64,000 nucleotides of DNA from Streptomyces sp. CB09001 (GTDB lineage: Bacteria > Actinomycetota > Actinomycetes > Streptomycetales > Streptomycetaceae). The stretch spans positions 4,455,001 through 4,519,000 of the forward strand of contig NZ_CP026730.1 in the NCBI RefSeq assembly GCF_003369795.1, in the 5' to 3' direction. The stretch's first letter is position 1. Each line of letters starts with the position of its first letter. Of the stretch, positions 37,280 to 45,224 are shown in pieces. The notes beneath the pieces are model-generated. The model did no database searches. It had not been told where the DNA came from and saw only the letters and a list, made by a program, of their open reading frames with translations. The translations under genes were made by a program, and so were the position numbers.

Positions 37280-38572
37280 ATGCCGGAAGCCGCAGCAGCA
37301 CCCGTCGTCGGACCGCGGCCGCCGCGCAAGCTCTACCGGAGCAGCGACGGACGCTGGCTCGGTGGGGTGGCGCGGGGGCTCGCCGGGCATCTCGGGCTGC
37401 CCGTCGTCTGGGTCCGGTTCGCCTTCGTCGGGCTGTTCATGGCCGACGGCCTGGGCGCGCTGCTGTACGCGGCCTTCTGGTTCTTCGTGCCGCTGGGCGT
37501 CGGGGGAGTGGAGGCGCAGAAGCCGCCGTCCCTCGTCACCTCCGAGACCGCGCCGGACGGCCGCCGCAGACTCGTCGCCCGCAAGCCGGACAAGGGGCAG
37601 ATGGTCGCCCTGCTCCTCATGGTCGTCGTCGCCCTGGTCTTCGTGGGCAACGTCGACCTGGGCGGCGGCGCCAAGGCCTACCTCTGGCCGACCGTGCTCG
37701 TCGGCGCCGGCGTCGCCCTCGTCTGGCGCCAGGCGGACAACGCGCGACGGGCCCGCTGGGCCGAGGTGGGACGCCACCGCCGCACGGTCACGCTGCTGCG
37801 CTCGGTGGGGGGCGTCCTGCTGGTGACGGCCGGTGCCACCGGCATCTTCGTCCTCCAGGGATCCGCCGCCCACCTCGGCTCCGTCCTCCAGGCGGCCCTG
37901 GCCGTCCTCGTCGGCACCACCCTCCTCGCCGGTCCCTACCTGGTGCGGATGACGCAGGACCTCTCCGAGGAGCGGCTGATGCGCATCCGCGCGCAGGAGC
38001 GCGCCGAGGTCGCCGCACACGTCCACGACTCGGTGCTGCACACCCTGACCCTGATCCAGCGCAACGCGGAGAACGCGGGCGAGGTGCGCCGCCTGGCCCG
38101 GGCCCAGGAGCGGGACCTGCGCTCCTGGCTCTACAAACCGGAGGGCAACGGCAAGGACGAGGACGACGAGCCCACCACCCTCGCCGAGGCCGTGAAGCGC
38201 AATGCCGCGGAGGTCGAGGACAAGCACGGCGTTCCCCTCGAGGTGGTCGTCGTCGGCGACTGCCCGCTCGACGAGCGGATCAGCGCACAGATGCAGGCCG
38301 CGCGCGAAGCGATGGTGAACGCGGCCAAGTACGGTGGCGAGGGCGGCGCCGTACAGGTCTACGCCGAAGTCGAGGGCAGGACGGTCTTCGTGTCCGTCCG
38401 GGACCGCGGTCCCGGCTTCGACCTCGACTCGATACCCGCCGACCGCATGGGCGTCAGAGAATCGATCATCGGCCGCATGGAGCGCAACGGCGGCACGGCG
38501 CGGCTGCGCGCGGTGCCGGACGGCGGCACGGAGGTCGAACTGGAAATGGAGAGGGCGGAGAAGACGTCATGA
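37280..38572 (+). CDS. sensor histidine kinase with N-terminal PspC domain
   Basis: A 430-residue NarL-type kinase. An N-terminal PspC domain (KLYRSSDGRWLGGVARGLAG onward, about 17-75) is followed by further membrane helices at about 110-215. The DHp helix has His in VAAHVHDSVLHTLTLIQ, and the ATPase domain contains REAMVNAAKYG (N box), DRGPGFDLDSIP and GGTEVELE. ATG at 37280 has no Shine-Dalgarno sequence, so leaderless translation is likely; GTG starts slightly upstream are possible. It overlaps the response regulator gene by ATGA. The PspC arrangement resembles the Streptomyces MacS and Bacillus LiaS systems. Confidence 0.9.
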   Translation: MPEAAAAPVVGPRPPRKLYRSSDGRWLGGVARGLAGHLGLPVVWVRFAFVGLFMADGLGALLYAAFWFFVPLGVGGVEAQKPPSLVTSETAPDGRRRLVARKPDKGQMVALLLMVVVALVFVGNVDLGGGAKAYLWPTVLVGAGVALVWRQADNARRARWAEVGRHRRTVTLLRSVGGVLLVTAGATGIFVLQGSAAHLGSVLQAALAVLVGTTLLAGPYLVRMTQDLSEERLMRIRAQERAEVAAHVHDSVLHTLTLIQRNAENAGEVRRLARAQERDLRSWLYKPEGNGKDEDDEPTTLAEAVKRNAAEVEDKHGVPLEVVVVGDCPLDERISAQMQAAREAMVNAAKYGGEGGAVQVYAEVEGRTVFVSVRDRGPGFDLDSIPADRMGVRESIIGRMERNGGTARLRAVPDGGTEVELEMERAEKTS

Positions 38573-39315
38573 GCGACCCGACCGAGGCGAACGGAACGGC
38601 GGGAGCGGGCGGGGTGGCCGAGCCCGCACAGCCGACGAGTGGCGGCGCGGAGGAGCGCCGCGTGCGCGTGGTGCTCGTCGACGACCACCGCATGTTCCGC
38701 ACCGGCGTCCAGGCCGAGATCGGCCAGACCGCCGTGACCGGGGTCGAGGTCGTCGGCGAGGCCGCCGACGTCGACCAGGCCGTCACCGTCATCACCGCGA
38801 CCCGCCCCGAGGTGGTGCTCCTCGACGTCCACCTCCCCGGCGGCGGCGGGGTCGAGGTGCTGCGCCGCTGCGCGCCCCTGATGAGCGACGCCGAGCGGCC
38901 CGTCCGCTTCCTCGCGCTGTCCGTCTCGGACGCGGCGGAGGACGTGATCGGAGTGATCCGCGGCGGTGCCCGGGGCTACGTGACCAAGACCATCACCGGC
39001 ACCGACCTGGTCAACTCCGTCTTCCGCGTCCAGGAGGGCGACGCCGTCTTCTCCCCGCGCCTGGCCGGCTTCGTCCTCGACGCCTTCGCCTCCACCGACG
39101 CCCCGCCGGTCGACGAGGACCTCGACCGGCTCACCCAGCGCGAGCGCGAGGTGCTGCGCCTGATCGCCCGCGGCTACGCGTACAAGGAGATCGCCAAGCA
39201 GCTCTACATCTCGGTCAAGACCGTCGAGTCCCACGTCTCGGCGGTCCTGCGCAAGCTCCAGCTGTCCAACCGGCACGAGCTGACCCGCTGGGCGACGGCA
39301 CGCCGCCTGGTGTGA
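38569..39315 (+). CDS. NarL/LuxR-family response regulator
   Basis: A 248-residue partner of the upstream PspC-domain kinase, translated from an overlapping ATGA. After a 30-residue disordered N-terminus comes a receiver domain (VVLVDDHRMFRTGVQAEIGQ; acceptor Asp in VVLLDVHLPGGGG; Lys in YVTKTITG). A LuxR-type helix-turn-helix follows (LTQREREVLRLIARGYAYKE, then SVKTVESHVSAVLRKL). A probable target is the divergent PspC/LiaF-like operon, as in LiaFSR systems. Confidence 0.92.
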   Translation: MSDPTEANGTAGAGGVAEPAQPTSGGAEERRVRVVLVDDHRMFRTGVQAEIGQTAVTGVEVVGEAADVDQAVTVITATRPEVVLLDVHLPGGGGVEVLRRCAPLMSDAERPVRFLALSVSDAAEDVIGVIRGGARGYVTKTITGTDLVNSVFRVQEGDAVFSPRLAGFVLDAFASTDAPPVDEDLDRLTQREREVLRLIARGYAYKEIAKQLYISVKTVESHVSAVLRKLQLSNRHELTRWATARRLV

Positions 39316-39336
39316 CGGTCCGGGGGCGGGGGTGTG

Positions 39337-40380
39337 TCAGGGGGTGCGGCCGATGAAGGCGAGCAGGCGAATCTGCACGTCGGCGCCGTCGGGGACCTCG
39401 ACCCGCGGGCCGTACTGACCGCTGGAGCGCAGTACGTCGTCCAGCGGCAGCATGCCGTCGAGCAGCTGGGCGCACTTGTCGGGGTCGAGACGCTCGTCCT
39501 GGCCGGTGGCCCGTGCCAGGTCCCAGGTGTGCATGAAGACGTCGGCGGTGTAGAAGCGGTCGACCGCCCGGTCCAGCGGGACCTCGCCGATGTGCGGGTT
39601 CGACAGGACCCCCCGCGCCGTGGCGGGGTCGTCGAGAAGTGCCTGGACGCCCTCGCTGTGCACCGTCCAGGCCGCCTCGGGGTCGTCGTCCACCGACGGC
39701 CCCTGCGGCAGTTCGATCCCGGCGCCGGACTTCAGGAAGGCCGGGAACCACTCGACCAGGTGGCGCACCACGTCCCGGGCGACCCATCCCTCGCACGGAG
39801 CCGGACTCTCCCATGCATCCCCGGCCACCCCGCGCACCCGTTCCGTGAAGGCCCGCGCGATCCTTCGGTGCTCATCGGCCGCCGCCCTGCCCCGGAGCAG
39901 TTCGTCGAGGCGCTCGTATCCCTCTCGGACACCGCCCTCCATGCCGCTGGCGAGCATCGCGTCGCGGGCCTCGACGGAGTCCATGAGGGACTTGGCGATC
40001 AGCCGGGTGCGGCGGTCGCCGAGGCCCTCGAAGACCACCGTCTCCAGACTGACGTCGTCCGGCGCGCCCTCGTAGGTGAAGGTCTGGACGATCCGCTCGC
40101 CCGGCCGTACCTCGTGGAACACGCCGTGGAAGCCGTACTCGGTCCCGTCGTCCGCGCGATGCACGTACCGGTACGATCCGCCGCTGCGCGCGTCGTACCG
40201 GTCGATGCGCATGGTGAGCCGACGCGGGCCGAGCCACTGGACGACCAGGTCGGGATCGGTGTAGGCCTGGAACACCCGCTCGGGCGGAGCGTCGAACTCC
40301 CGGGTGATCAGGATGGTCGGCACAACCGGGTCGGCCTCGATCCGGGCTTCGCCACGATGGGCGGCGTTCGTGCTGCTCAT
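39337..40380 (-). CDS. fusion of SRPBCC/AHSA1 and mycothiol maleylpyruvate isomerase-like domains
   Basis: A 347-residue two-domain protein. Residues 1-150 are an AHSA1/SRPBCC domain (ILITREFDAPPERVFQAYTD, VQWLGPRRLTMRIDRYDARS). Residues 165-347 are a TIGR03086/DinB-like helical domain (FTERVRGVAGDAWESPAPCE, ARDVVRHLVEWFPAFL, DVFMHTWDLARATGQ), whose His residues bind metal in mycothiol-dependent enzymes. The two are usually separate proteins. ATG at 40380 overlaps the ArsR stop as ATGA, so the pair is an operon under the tandem ArsR sites. A binding or detoxification role for a small lipophilic compound is inferred. Confidence 0.82.
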   Translation of the reverse strand: MSSTNAAHRGEARIEADPVVPTILITREFDAPPERVFQAYTDPDLVVQWLGPRRLTMRIDRYDARSGGSYRYVHRADDGTEYGFHGVFHEVRPGERIVQTFTYEGAPDDVSLETVVFEGLGDRRTRLIAKSLMDSVEARDAMLASGMEGGVREGYERLDELLRGRAAADEHRRIARAFTERVRGVAGDAWESPAPCEGWVARDVVRHLVEWFPAFLKSGAGIELPQGPSVDDDPEAAWTVHSEGVQALLDDPATARGVLSNPHIGEVPLDRAVDRFYTADVFMHTWDLARATGQDERLDPDKCAQLLDGMLPLDDVLRSSGQYGPRVEVPDGADVQIRLLAFIGRTP

Positions 40381-40739
40381 GATGCTGCTCCCTCCGTCGT
40401 GGTGCGCGTCGCCGGCTGCTCGTCCATCCGCTCCAGGACGGCGTCCAGGCGGCGGAAACGGTCCTCCGCCTCCTGCCGGTAGCGCTCGATCCACTTCGTC
40501 ATCAGGTCGAGGACCTTCGCCTCCAGGTGGCAGGGCCGTCGCTGGGCGTCCTTGCTGCGACTGACCAGACCGGCGCCCTCCAACACCCTGATGTGCTTGG
40601 AGACGGCCTGCACGGTGATGTCGTACGGCTCGGCCAGTTCGTTGACCGTGGCGTCGCCTGCGGACAGCCGGGCCACGATGTCGCGCCGGGTCGGGTCGGC
40701 CAGTGCGGAGAACACCTGGGACAGCCGGTCGTCGGGCAC
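40377..40739 (-). CDS. ArsR-family repressor
   Basis: A 120-residue winged-helix ArsR/SmtB-type regulator (RLSQVFSALADPTRRDIVAR, TVNELAEPYDITVQAVSKHI, RVLEGAGLVSRSKDAQRRPC). It lacks the metal-binding Cys motif of ArsR itself and resembles the SRPBCC-associated subgroup. GTG at 40739 is chosen with AGGTG upstream and because homologues begin MPDDRLSQVF. Upstream in-frame ATGs would translate through the operator repeats. It overlaps the AHSA1-fusion gene and probably represses both genes through the two upstream palindromes. Confidence 0.88.
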   Translation of the reverse strand: MPDDRLSQVFSALADPTRRDIVARLSAGDATVNELAEPYDITVQAVSKHIRVLEGAGLVSRSKDAQRRPCHLEAKVLDLMTKWIERYRQEAEDRFRRLDAVLERMDEQPATRTTTEGAAS

Positions 40740-40755
40740 CTCACACCTCACATGG

Positions 40756-40816
40756 TCAACCGATTGGTTGAATACACGGTACATGTGTCCCCGGGTATGG
40801 TCAACCGCTCGGTTGA
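40756..40816 (-). promoter_or_regulatory. promoter with tandem TCAACC-N4-GGTTGA operators
   Basis: Two palindromes, TCAACC-GATT-GGTTGA (40756-40771) and TCAACC-GCTC-GGTTGA (40801-40816), lie 45 bp apart. Between them on the minus strand is TTGACC (40799-40804), 17 bp, TACCGT (40776-40781). The upstream operator overlaps the -35 and the downstream one covers the predicted start near 40769. This geometry fits repression. Confidence 0.8.
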
Positions 40817-40880
40817 ATACCGCTGCCCCGTTCACGTCCGGCGCGGGACCTCATGCCACCTCACGCCACCTCCTTCCACT

Positions 40881-41921
40881 TCACGCCACCCGCGCGGCCC
40901 CCGCGAACGGCATCTCGTCGACCGGGGCGACACGCACCGGTGCCGACGGGTTCGGGGCGTGGATCATCCGGCCGTTGCCGACGTAGATGCCGACGTGACT
41001 GATGCCCGAGTAGAAGAAGACCAGGTCGCCGGGGAGCAGTTCGGACCGTGGGACGCGGCGGCCCGCGTCGATCTGGGCGTAGGTCGTGCGGGGGAGGGAG
41101 ACGCCGGCGGCGCGGTAGGCGGCCTGGGTGAGGCCCGAGCAGTCGAAGGCGTTCGGGCCGGTCGCGCCCCAGACGTAGGGGCTGCCGAGCTTCTGGTAGG
41201 CGTAGGCGACGGCCGCCGCGGCACGGGAGTTGGGGGCCTCGGCGGTCGCCGACAGGCCCTCCCGGGGGCCCGGCGCCGAGCGGGACGCCCGGTCGCCGAC
41301 GTCGGCGCGTTCCTCGGTGGTCAGGCGGGAGAGCAGGCTGCGGGCCTTCTCCAGCTTGCCGGTGACGGTCTCGCGGTGACGTTTCAGCTCGGCCCGGCGC
41401 GACTTCAGCGAGGCCACCTCGACGCGGGCGGCGCCGCGCAGTTGCTCGATGTCGCGGAGTTCCTTGCGTACGCGGCCCACCTCGGCCTGCTGCCGGCTGC
41501 CCGCGCGCTCGGCGAACGCGGCGCCGTCGAGGTACCGGTCCGGGTCGGAGGAGAGCGCCAGTTGCAGCGCCGGGTCCAGGCCTCCGCTGCGGTACTGCGC
41601 CGCCGCGACCGAACCCAGCGCCTCCCGTGCCGAGTTCAGCCGGTCCTCCTTGCGGGCTGCCTCGTCGCGCAGGTCCTCCAGGCGCCGTTCGGCGGCGTCG
41701 GCCTTCTCCTTCACGCCGTTGTACTTCTCCGTGGCCACCTCGGCCTCCTGGTAGAGCTGGTCCACCTTGGCCCTGACCTGTGCCGCCGTCGGCTGCGGGT
41801 CGGCGTGTCCGGTGCCGCCCAGACCCGTCGCGGTGGCCGCCCCCGCCAGGGTGATCGTGGCCGCCGTACGGGCTCTGCCGCCGCCCTTCGCGCGCTGTCG
41901 CGGCCTGCGGTGCGTTCCCAC
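40881..41921 (-). CDS. NlpC/P60 family cell-wall endopeptidase
   Basis: A 346-residue secreted hydrolase. A signal sequence (about 1-40) is followed by a long coiled coil (45-215; LYQEAEVATEKYNGVKEKAD and on). A C-terminal NlpC/P60 domain carries the catalytic Cys in AFDCSGLTQAAYRAAGV and His in ISHVGIYVGNGRMIHAP. The domain cleaves D-Glu-meso-DAP or related peptide bonds; the coiled coil usually autoinhibits or docks. The start is GTG at 41921, with GGAAGGACG upstream. It is paralogous to the gene at 43605-44783 but has no riboswitch in its leader. Confidence 0.9.
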   Translation of the reverse strand: MGTHRRPRQRAKGGGRARTAATITLAGAATATGLGGTGHADPQPTAAQVRAKVDQLYQEAEVATEKYNGVKEKADAAERRLEDLRDEAARKEDRLNSAREALGSVAAAQYRSGGLDPALQLALSSDPDRYLDGAAFAERAGSRQQAEVGRVRKELRDIEQLRGAARVEVASLKSRRAELKRHRETVTGKLEKARSLLSRLTTEERADVGDRASRSAPGPREGLSATAEAPNSRAAAAVAYAYQKLGSPYVWGATGPNAFDCSGLTQAAYRAAGVSLPRTTYAQIDAGRRVPRSELLPGDLVFFYSGISHVGIYVGNGRMIHAPNPSAPVRVAPVDEMPFAGAARVA

Positions 41922-42229
41922 CTGCGATCCACGTCCTTCCGTACGACTCGACTCCGGCCGACGCCGGGTCGGCTCCGGTCCGTTCCGGCTGCCTGGGCCA
42001 GGACGCTAGGCGCGTCGGTAACGGTCCGGTGACGGGATGCGCGGAAGTGGCGGCAGGGGATCAGGCGGCGACCGTATGTGATCGTCGCGCGCTCCGAGGC
42101 CCGGCGTCTTCACGCAGGGTGATGACCGATATGCCGGACCGGGGGCGGATGGGGGACGTGAGCTGTTATGGGAGCGCCGGGGCGGGCCGGTGTCCGTGCG
42201 GTTCCGGCCCCTCATTAGGCTCCGGCCCC
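41922..42229. other. divergent intergenic region, no clear element
   Basis: It holds the promoters of the NlpC/P60 gene and the small membrane protein gene. A TAGGCT -10-like word (42217-42222) ends 8 bp before the latter's ATG and suggests a leaderless start. I find no riboswitch, terminator or strong palindrome. Confidence 0.3.
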
Positions 42230-42583
42230 ATGGACGTACTCATCCACCTCTTCGTCGGCCTGCACGTCATCGGCATCGCCGCGCTCCTCGGCGGCTTCCT
42301 GACCCAGATGAAGGCGATGGGCCAGGGCACGGCCCGGTTCACCCCCGCGATGCTGCACGGGGCGCTGACGATGCTGGTCACCGGTGCCGTCCTGGTCGGC
42401 CTCAACCAGGCCCAGGACTACTCCGTCGACAACGTCAAGATCGGCGTGAAGCTCGCCGTGCTGATCGTGATCCTCGGCCTGGTCTACGTGAAGCGCGACG
42501 ACGAGAAGGTGGACAAGCCGCTGTTCGGCCTGGTGGGCGCGCTGACGGTGGTGAACATCTTCATCGCGGTGCTGTGGACCTGA
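42230..42583 (+). CDS. small integral membrane protein, 117 aa
   Basis: Four hydrophobic helices (MDVLIHLFVGLHVIGIAALL, MLHGALTMLVTGAVLVGLN, GVKLAVLIVILGLVYVKRD, LFGLVGALTVVNIFIAVLW). Conserved His (near 13 and 44) could ligate haem or metal. Homologues are common in Streptomyces without assigned function. There is no Shine-Dalgarno sequence and a -10-like word lies just upstream, so leaderless. Its 3' end overlaps the convergent transporter gene by 23 bp. Confidence 0.75.
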   Translation: MDVLIHLFVGLHVIGIAALLGGFLTQMKAMGQGTARFTPAMLHGALTMLVTGAVLVGLNQAQDYSVDNVKIGVKLAVLIVILGLVYVKRDDEKVDKPLFGLVGALTVVNIFIAVLWT

Positions 42584-43577
42584 CCGTCGCCCCGGAGCCC
42601 TCGCCCGCGGACCGCAGCCCGGCCCGGGCCCGGCCGACCGCCCCCGCCGCGACCGCCAGCCACCCGGCCACCGCGATCCACAGCAGCGCCCGGCCCGGCG
42701 CGTCCAGCCACGGGACGTCGACGACGGCGGCCACCGACAGCGTCGCCGCCGCCGTCATGCCGAGCGGGAAGACGGTCGACCAGCGGCGCACGTCGTAGCG
42801 CAGGCGGGGCCAGACGATCTCGGCGGCCAGGAGCACGGCGTACCAGGCGAGGTCGAGCGTGAGCAGGAAGACGGTCACGTCGTGCAGGACGGCCTGGTCG
42901 TCGGCGTTCCACAGGTACATTCCGGTCCCGGCCGCCGCGAGCAGCTTGGCACCGGCGAGCGCCGAGATGGCGAGCGCGCCGCCCGCCACCCAGTGGTCCC
43001 CGGAGCCCCGGGCCACCTGCCGCAGGTCGAAGCGGAACAGCGCGATCAGGTAGAGCACGATCCCCAGCCAGAACGGCACCAGCGCCGCATGCGCCAGCCA
43101 CGGCGTCGAGGTGGCCGCGGCCAGCGTGGCGGCGAGCACGGTGAGCCCCTCCGTGGCCACGCAGCCCAGGAACACCGCCCCGGGCATCCTCCGCCCCCAG
43201 TGCCGCACCACCAGGAACAGCAGCCACGGCCACAGCAGGGCCGCCAGCGCCAGCAGCACCGCCGCCAGGAGCGACCAGCCGAGCAGGGAGAAACGGGTGC
43301 CGAGCACGGTCGTCGCGGCGACGGCGGTGAGCGCGCCAGGCGTCCCGGCCCGCTTCACCCACTGCGCCCGGTCGGCCAGCAGCAGGTAGACGAAGTTCGC
43401 CGCCAGTATCAGCCAGGCGCCGCAGGCCAGCGCCAGGGCGATCCGGGACAGGACCTCGCGGCCCGTCAGGTGCAGCGCGACCGACACGATGCCGGTCGCC
43501 ATCACCGCGGCCCCGGCCGCCGGTGGGCGCTGCGCCCACCAGGCGCGCAATGCGGAGGGATGGGTGGCCGATGACAT
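42561..43577 (-). CDS. TDT/SLAC1 family transporter
   Basis: A 338-residue membrane protein with about ten helices, of the tellurite-resistance/dicarboxylate transporter (TDT, SLAC1) family. The family opening PPAAGAAVMATGIVSVALHL and the GxWL and FWLG segments are clear. Members pass anions such as C4-dicarboxylates, sulfite or chloride. It begins with ATG at 43577 and stands alone between the two NlpC/P60 genes. The substrate cannot be assigned. Confidence 0.85.
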   Translation of the reverse strand: MSSATHPSALRAWWAQRPPAAGAAVMATGIVSVALHLTGREVLSRIALALACGAWLILAANFVYLLLADRAQWVKRAGTPGALTAVAATTVLGTRFSLLGWSLLAAVLLALAALLWPWLLFLVVRHWGRRMPGAVFLGCVATEGLTVLAATLAAATSTPWLAHAALVPFWLGIVLYLIALFRFDLRQVARGSGDHWVAGGALAISALAGAKLLAAAGTGMYLWNADDQAVLHDVTVFLLTLDLAWYAVLLAAEIVWPRLRYDVRRWSTVFPLGMTAAATLSVAAVVDVPWLDAPGRALLWIAVAGWLAVAAGAVGRARAGLRSAGEGSGATVRSTAPR

Positions 43578-43604
43578 GCGCCCGATGCTAAAGACCCTCG
43601 CCGA

Positions 43605-44783
43605 TCAGGCCGGGCGCACCACGCTGTAGATCGACGACTCGCCGTCGTAGAAGATCGACTCCTCGCGGACGTACGCGCCGGGCTTCGGGGCGTGGATCAT
43701 CATGCCGTCGCCGATGTACAGGCCGACATGGCTGATGTCGTCGTAGAAGAAGACCAGGTCACCGGGTTGCGCCTGGGAGACGGAGACGGTCGTGCCGGCG
43801 TTGACCTGGTCGTAGGTGACGCGCGGCAGCGTCACGCCGGCGGCCTTCCAGGCGGCCTGGGTGAGGCCCGAGCAGTCGTAGGAACCCGGTCCCGTGGCGC
43901 CCCAGACGTACGGCTTGCCGATCTGGGCGCGGGCGAAGGCGATCGCCTTCTCGGCCTTGGTGCCGGTCGAGGTGTCCGGCGTCGACGAGTCCGAGGACTC
44001 CGACGAGCCGGTGCCGCCGGATCCGGAGCCGGTCTCCTGCTGGGCGGCCTCCCGACGCTTGCGCTCGGCCTCCTCCTGCGCCGCCTGCTGCTTCGCCAGC
44101 TCGGCGGCCTTGCGCTCGGCCTCCTCCTGCTTCTTCCTCTCGATCGCCGCGAGCCGGGCCTTCTCCTCGGCGGTCAGTTCCGAGAGCAGCTCCCGCGCGG
44201 TGGCCAGCTTCTTCTGGACGGTCGACTTGGCCGTCTTCAGATCGGTCTGCGAGTCGGTGAGCGTGTCGAGGCTCTCGGTGGCCTCCCGGCGCTTCTTCAT
44301 CGTCTCGGACTGCTGCGTGACGTAGTCGTCGACGGCGGTCTTCTGCCGGCCGGTGAGCCGGTTCATCAGCTGGTTCTGGTCGAAGTAGTCCTGCGGCGAG
44401 TCCGCGAGCAGCAGCGTCGCGGTCTCCGGGACCGAGGCGCCCGTGCGGTACTGGGCGGAGGCGAAGGAACCCAGCTCCTCGCGCGCGTCGTTGAGCCTCT
44501 GGGTGCGCTGGGCGACGTCGTCGAGGAGGGTGTCGACCTTCTTGCGCTGCTTGGTGGTCTTCTCCTTGGCCGCGTTGTACTTCTCGGTCGCCGACCCGGC
44601 CTGGCGGTAGAGGTCGTCGACCTTCTTCTCGACCTCCTCCAGGGTCGGCCGGTCGTCCGACGGCGTGGCGTTCGCCGTCTGGGACAGCAGCGCGACGGAG
44701 GTGAGGGCCGCGGTGGCGAGGGCCGGGGTCCGTATGCCCGCGACGCGGGTACCGGTGGGGCGCGACTTGCGGTGCGACGCCAA
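43605..44783 (-). CDS. NlpC/P60 family cell-wall endopeptidase under a c-di-AMP riboswitch
   Basis: A 392-residue secreted hydrolase. The signal sequence ends near SQTANA. A long coiled coil (50-250) becomes Lys/Glu/Ala-rich (ERKKQEEAERKAAELAKQQA) and a Ser/Gly linker follows. The NlpC/P60 domain has the catalytic Cys in SYDCSGLTQAAWKAAGV and His in ISHVGLYIGDGMMIHAP. The start codon is TTG at 44783, preceded by GGAAGGA; no ATG or GTG is better placed. The leader contains a ydaO-type riboswitch, so synthesis should fall when c-di-AMP is high. It likely trims peptidoglycan during growth or germination. Confidence 0.92.
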   Translation of the reverse strand: MASHRKSRPTGTRVAGIRTPALATAALTSVALLSQTANATPSDDRPTLEEVEKKVDDLYRQAGSATEKYNAAKEKTTKQRKKVDTLLDDVAQRTQRLNDAREELGSFASAQYRTGASVPETATLLLADSPQDYFDQNQLMNRLTGRQKTAVDDYVTQQSETMKKRREATESLDTLTDSQTDLKTAKSTVQKKLATARELLSELTAEEKARLAAIERKKQEEAERKAAELAKQQAAQEEAERKRREAAQQETGSGSGGTGSSESSDSSTPDTSTGTKAEKAIAFARAQIGKPYVWGATGPGSYDCSGLTQAAWKAAGVTLPRVTYDQVNAGTTVSVSQAQPGDLVFFYDDISHVGLYIGDGMMIHAPKPGAYVREESIFYDGESSIYSVVRPA

Positions 44784-44803
44784 GGAGGCGACTCCTTCCA
44801 GTG

Positions 44804-44955
44804 CTCCGCCTACCGGGTTAGCTGTCGGGTTCGGGCGGTGGTTCGGAAGGGTTGCCCTACGGCGTGACCGTCCCTCGTCGAGGACGGTACGGCCGATTCA
44901 CCCCAAAGTTCTCGGTTGGGTCCCCGGCTCCGGGTGCCGTGCGGGCACGTCGGAC
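44804..44955 (-). promoter_or_regulatory. c-di-AMP riboswitch (ydaO-yuaA type)
   Basis: Read on the minus strand, the leader contains GGAGCCGGGGACCCAACC, then TTTGGGGTGAATCGG, then a variable hairpin (GTACCGTCC/GGACGGTC), then GTAGGGCAACCC. It ends CCCGAACCCGACAGCTAACC followed by CGGTAGGCGG. These are the conserved blocks of the ydaO-yuaA class in the right order. It ends about 21 nt before the TTG start, so it could act on both termination and translation. In Streptomyces this class controls several wall hydrolases. The remainder of 44956-45190 shows nothing distinct. Confidence 0.85.
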
Positions 44956-45192
44956 TCGGCGGAGGCCGCGCGGCCCGGCGAGGTTCGCCGGAGGGGGTCG
45001 AGCGGCCTGCCCCGCACCGTAGCCAACTCGTGTGGCCGCTGTGAAGGTTGGTGGGTGATATGCCCGATACATTTTCGTGACCTTCTGTGCGGGCGTCACC
45101 GGGCGGTCGTGGGCGTCACTCTTCGTGGTCCCGCTGGTCGCAGGGCGTGCCCGTGCTGGAGGGTGCCGGGCATTTTCCGGGGTGGCACCGGG

Positions 45193-45215
45193 TTGTCGGT
45201 GGGGCGCCCTAGACT
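45193..45215 (+). promoter_or_regulatory. DNA-damage (PafBC/RecA-NDp type) promoter of pcrA
   Basis: TTGTCGGTG (45193-45201), 8 bp, TAGACT (45210-45215) is an exact match to TTGTCRGTG-N8-TANNNT, the LexA-independent damage-inducible promoter of actinobacteria. The predicted transcript begins only 2-3 nt before the pcrA ATG. Confidence 0.8.
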
Positions 45216-45224
45216 CGGAGAGCG

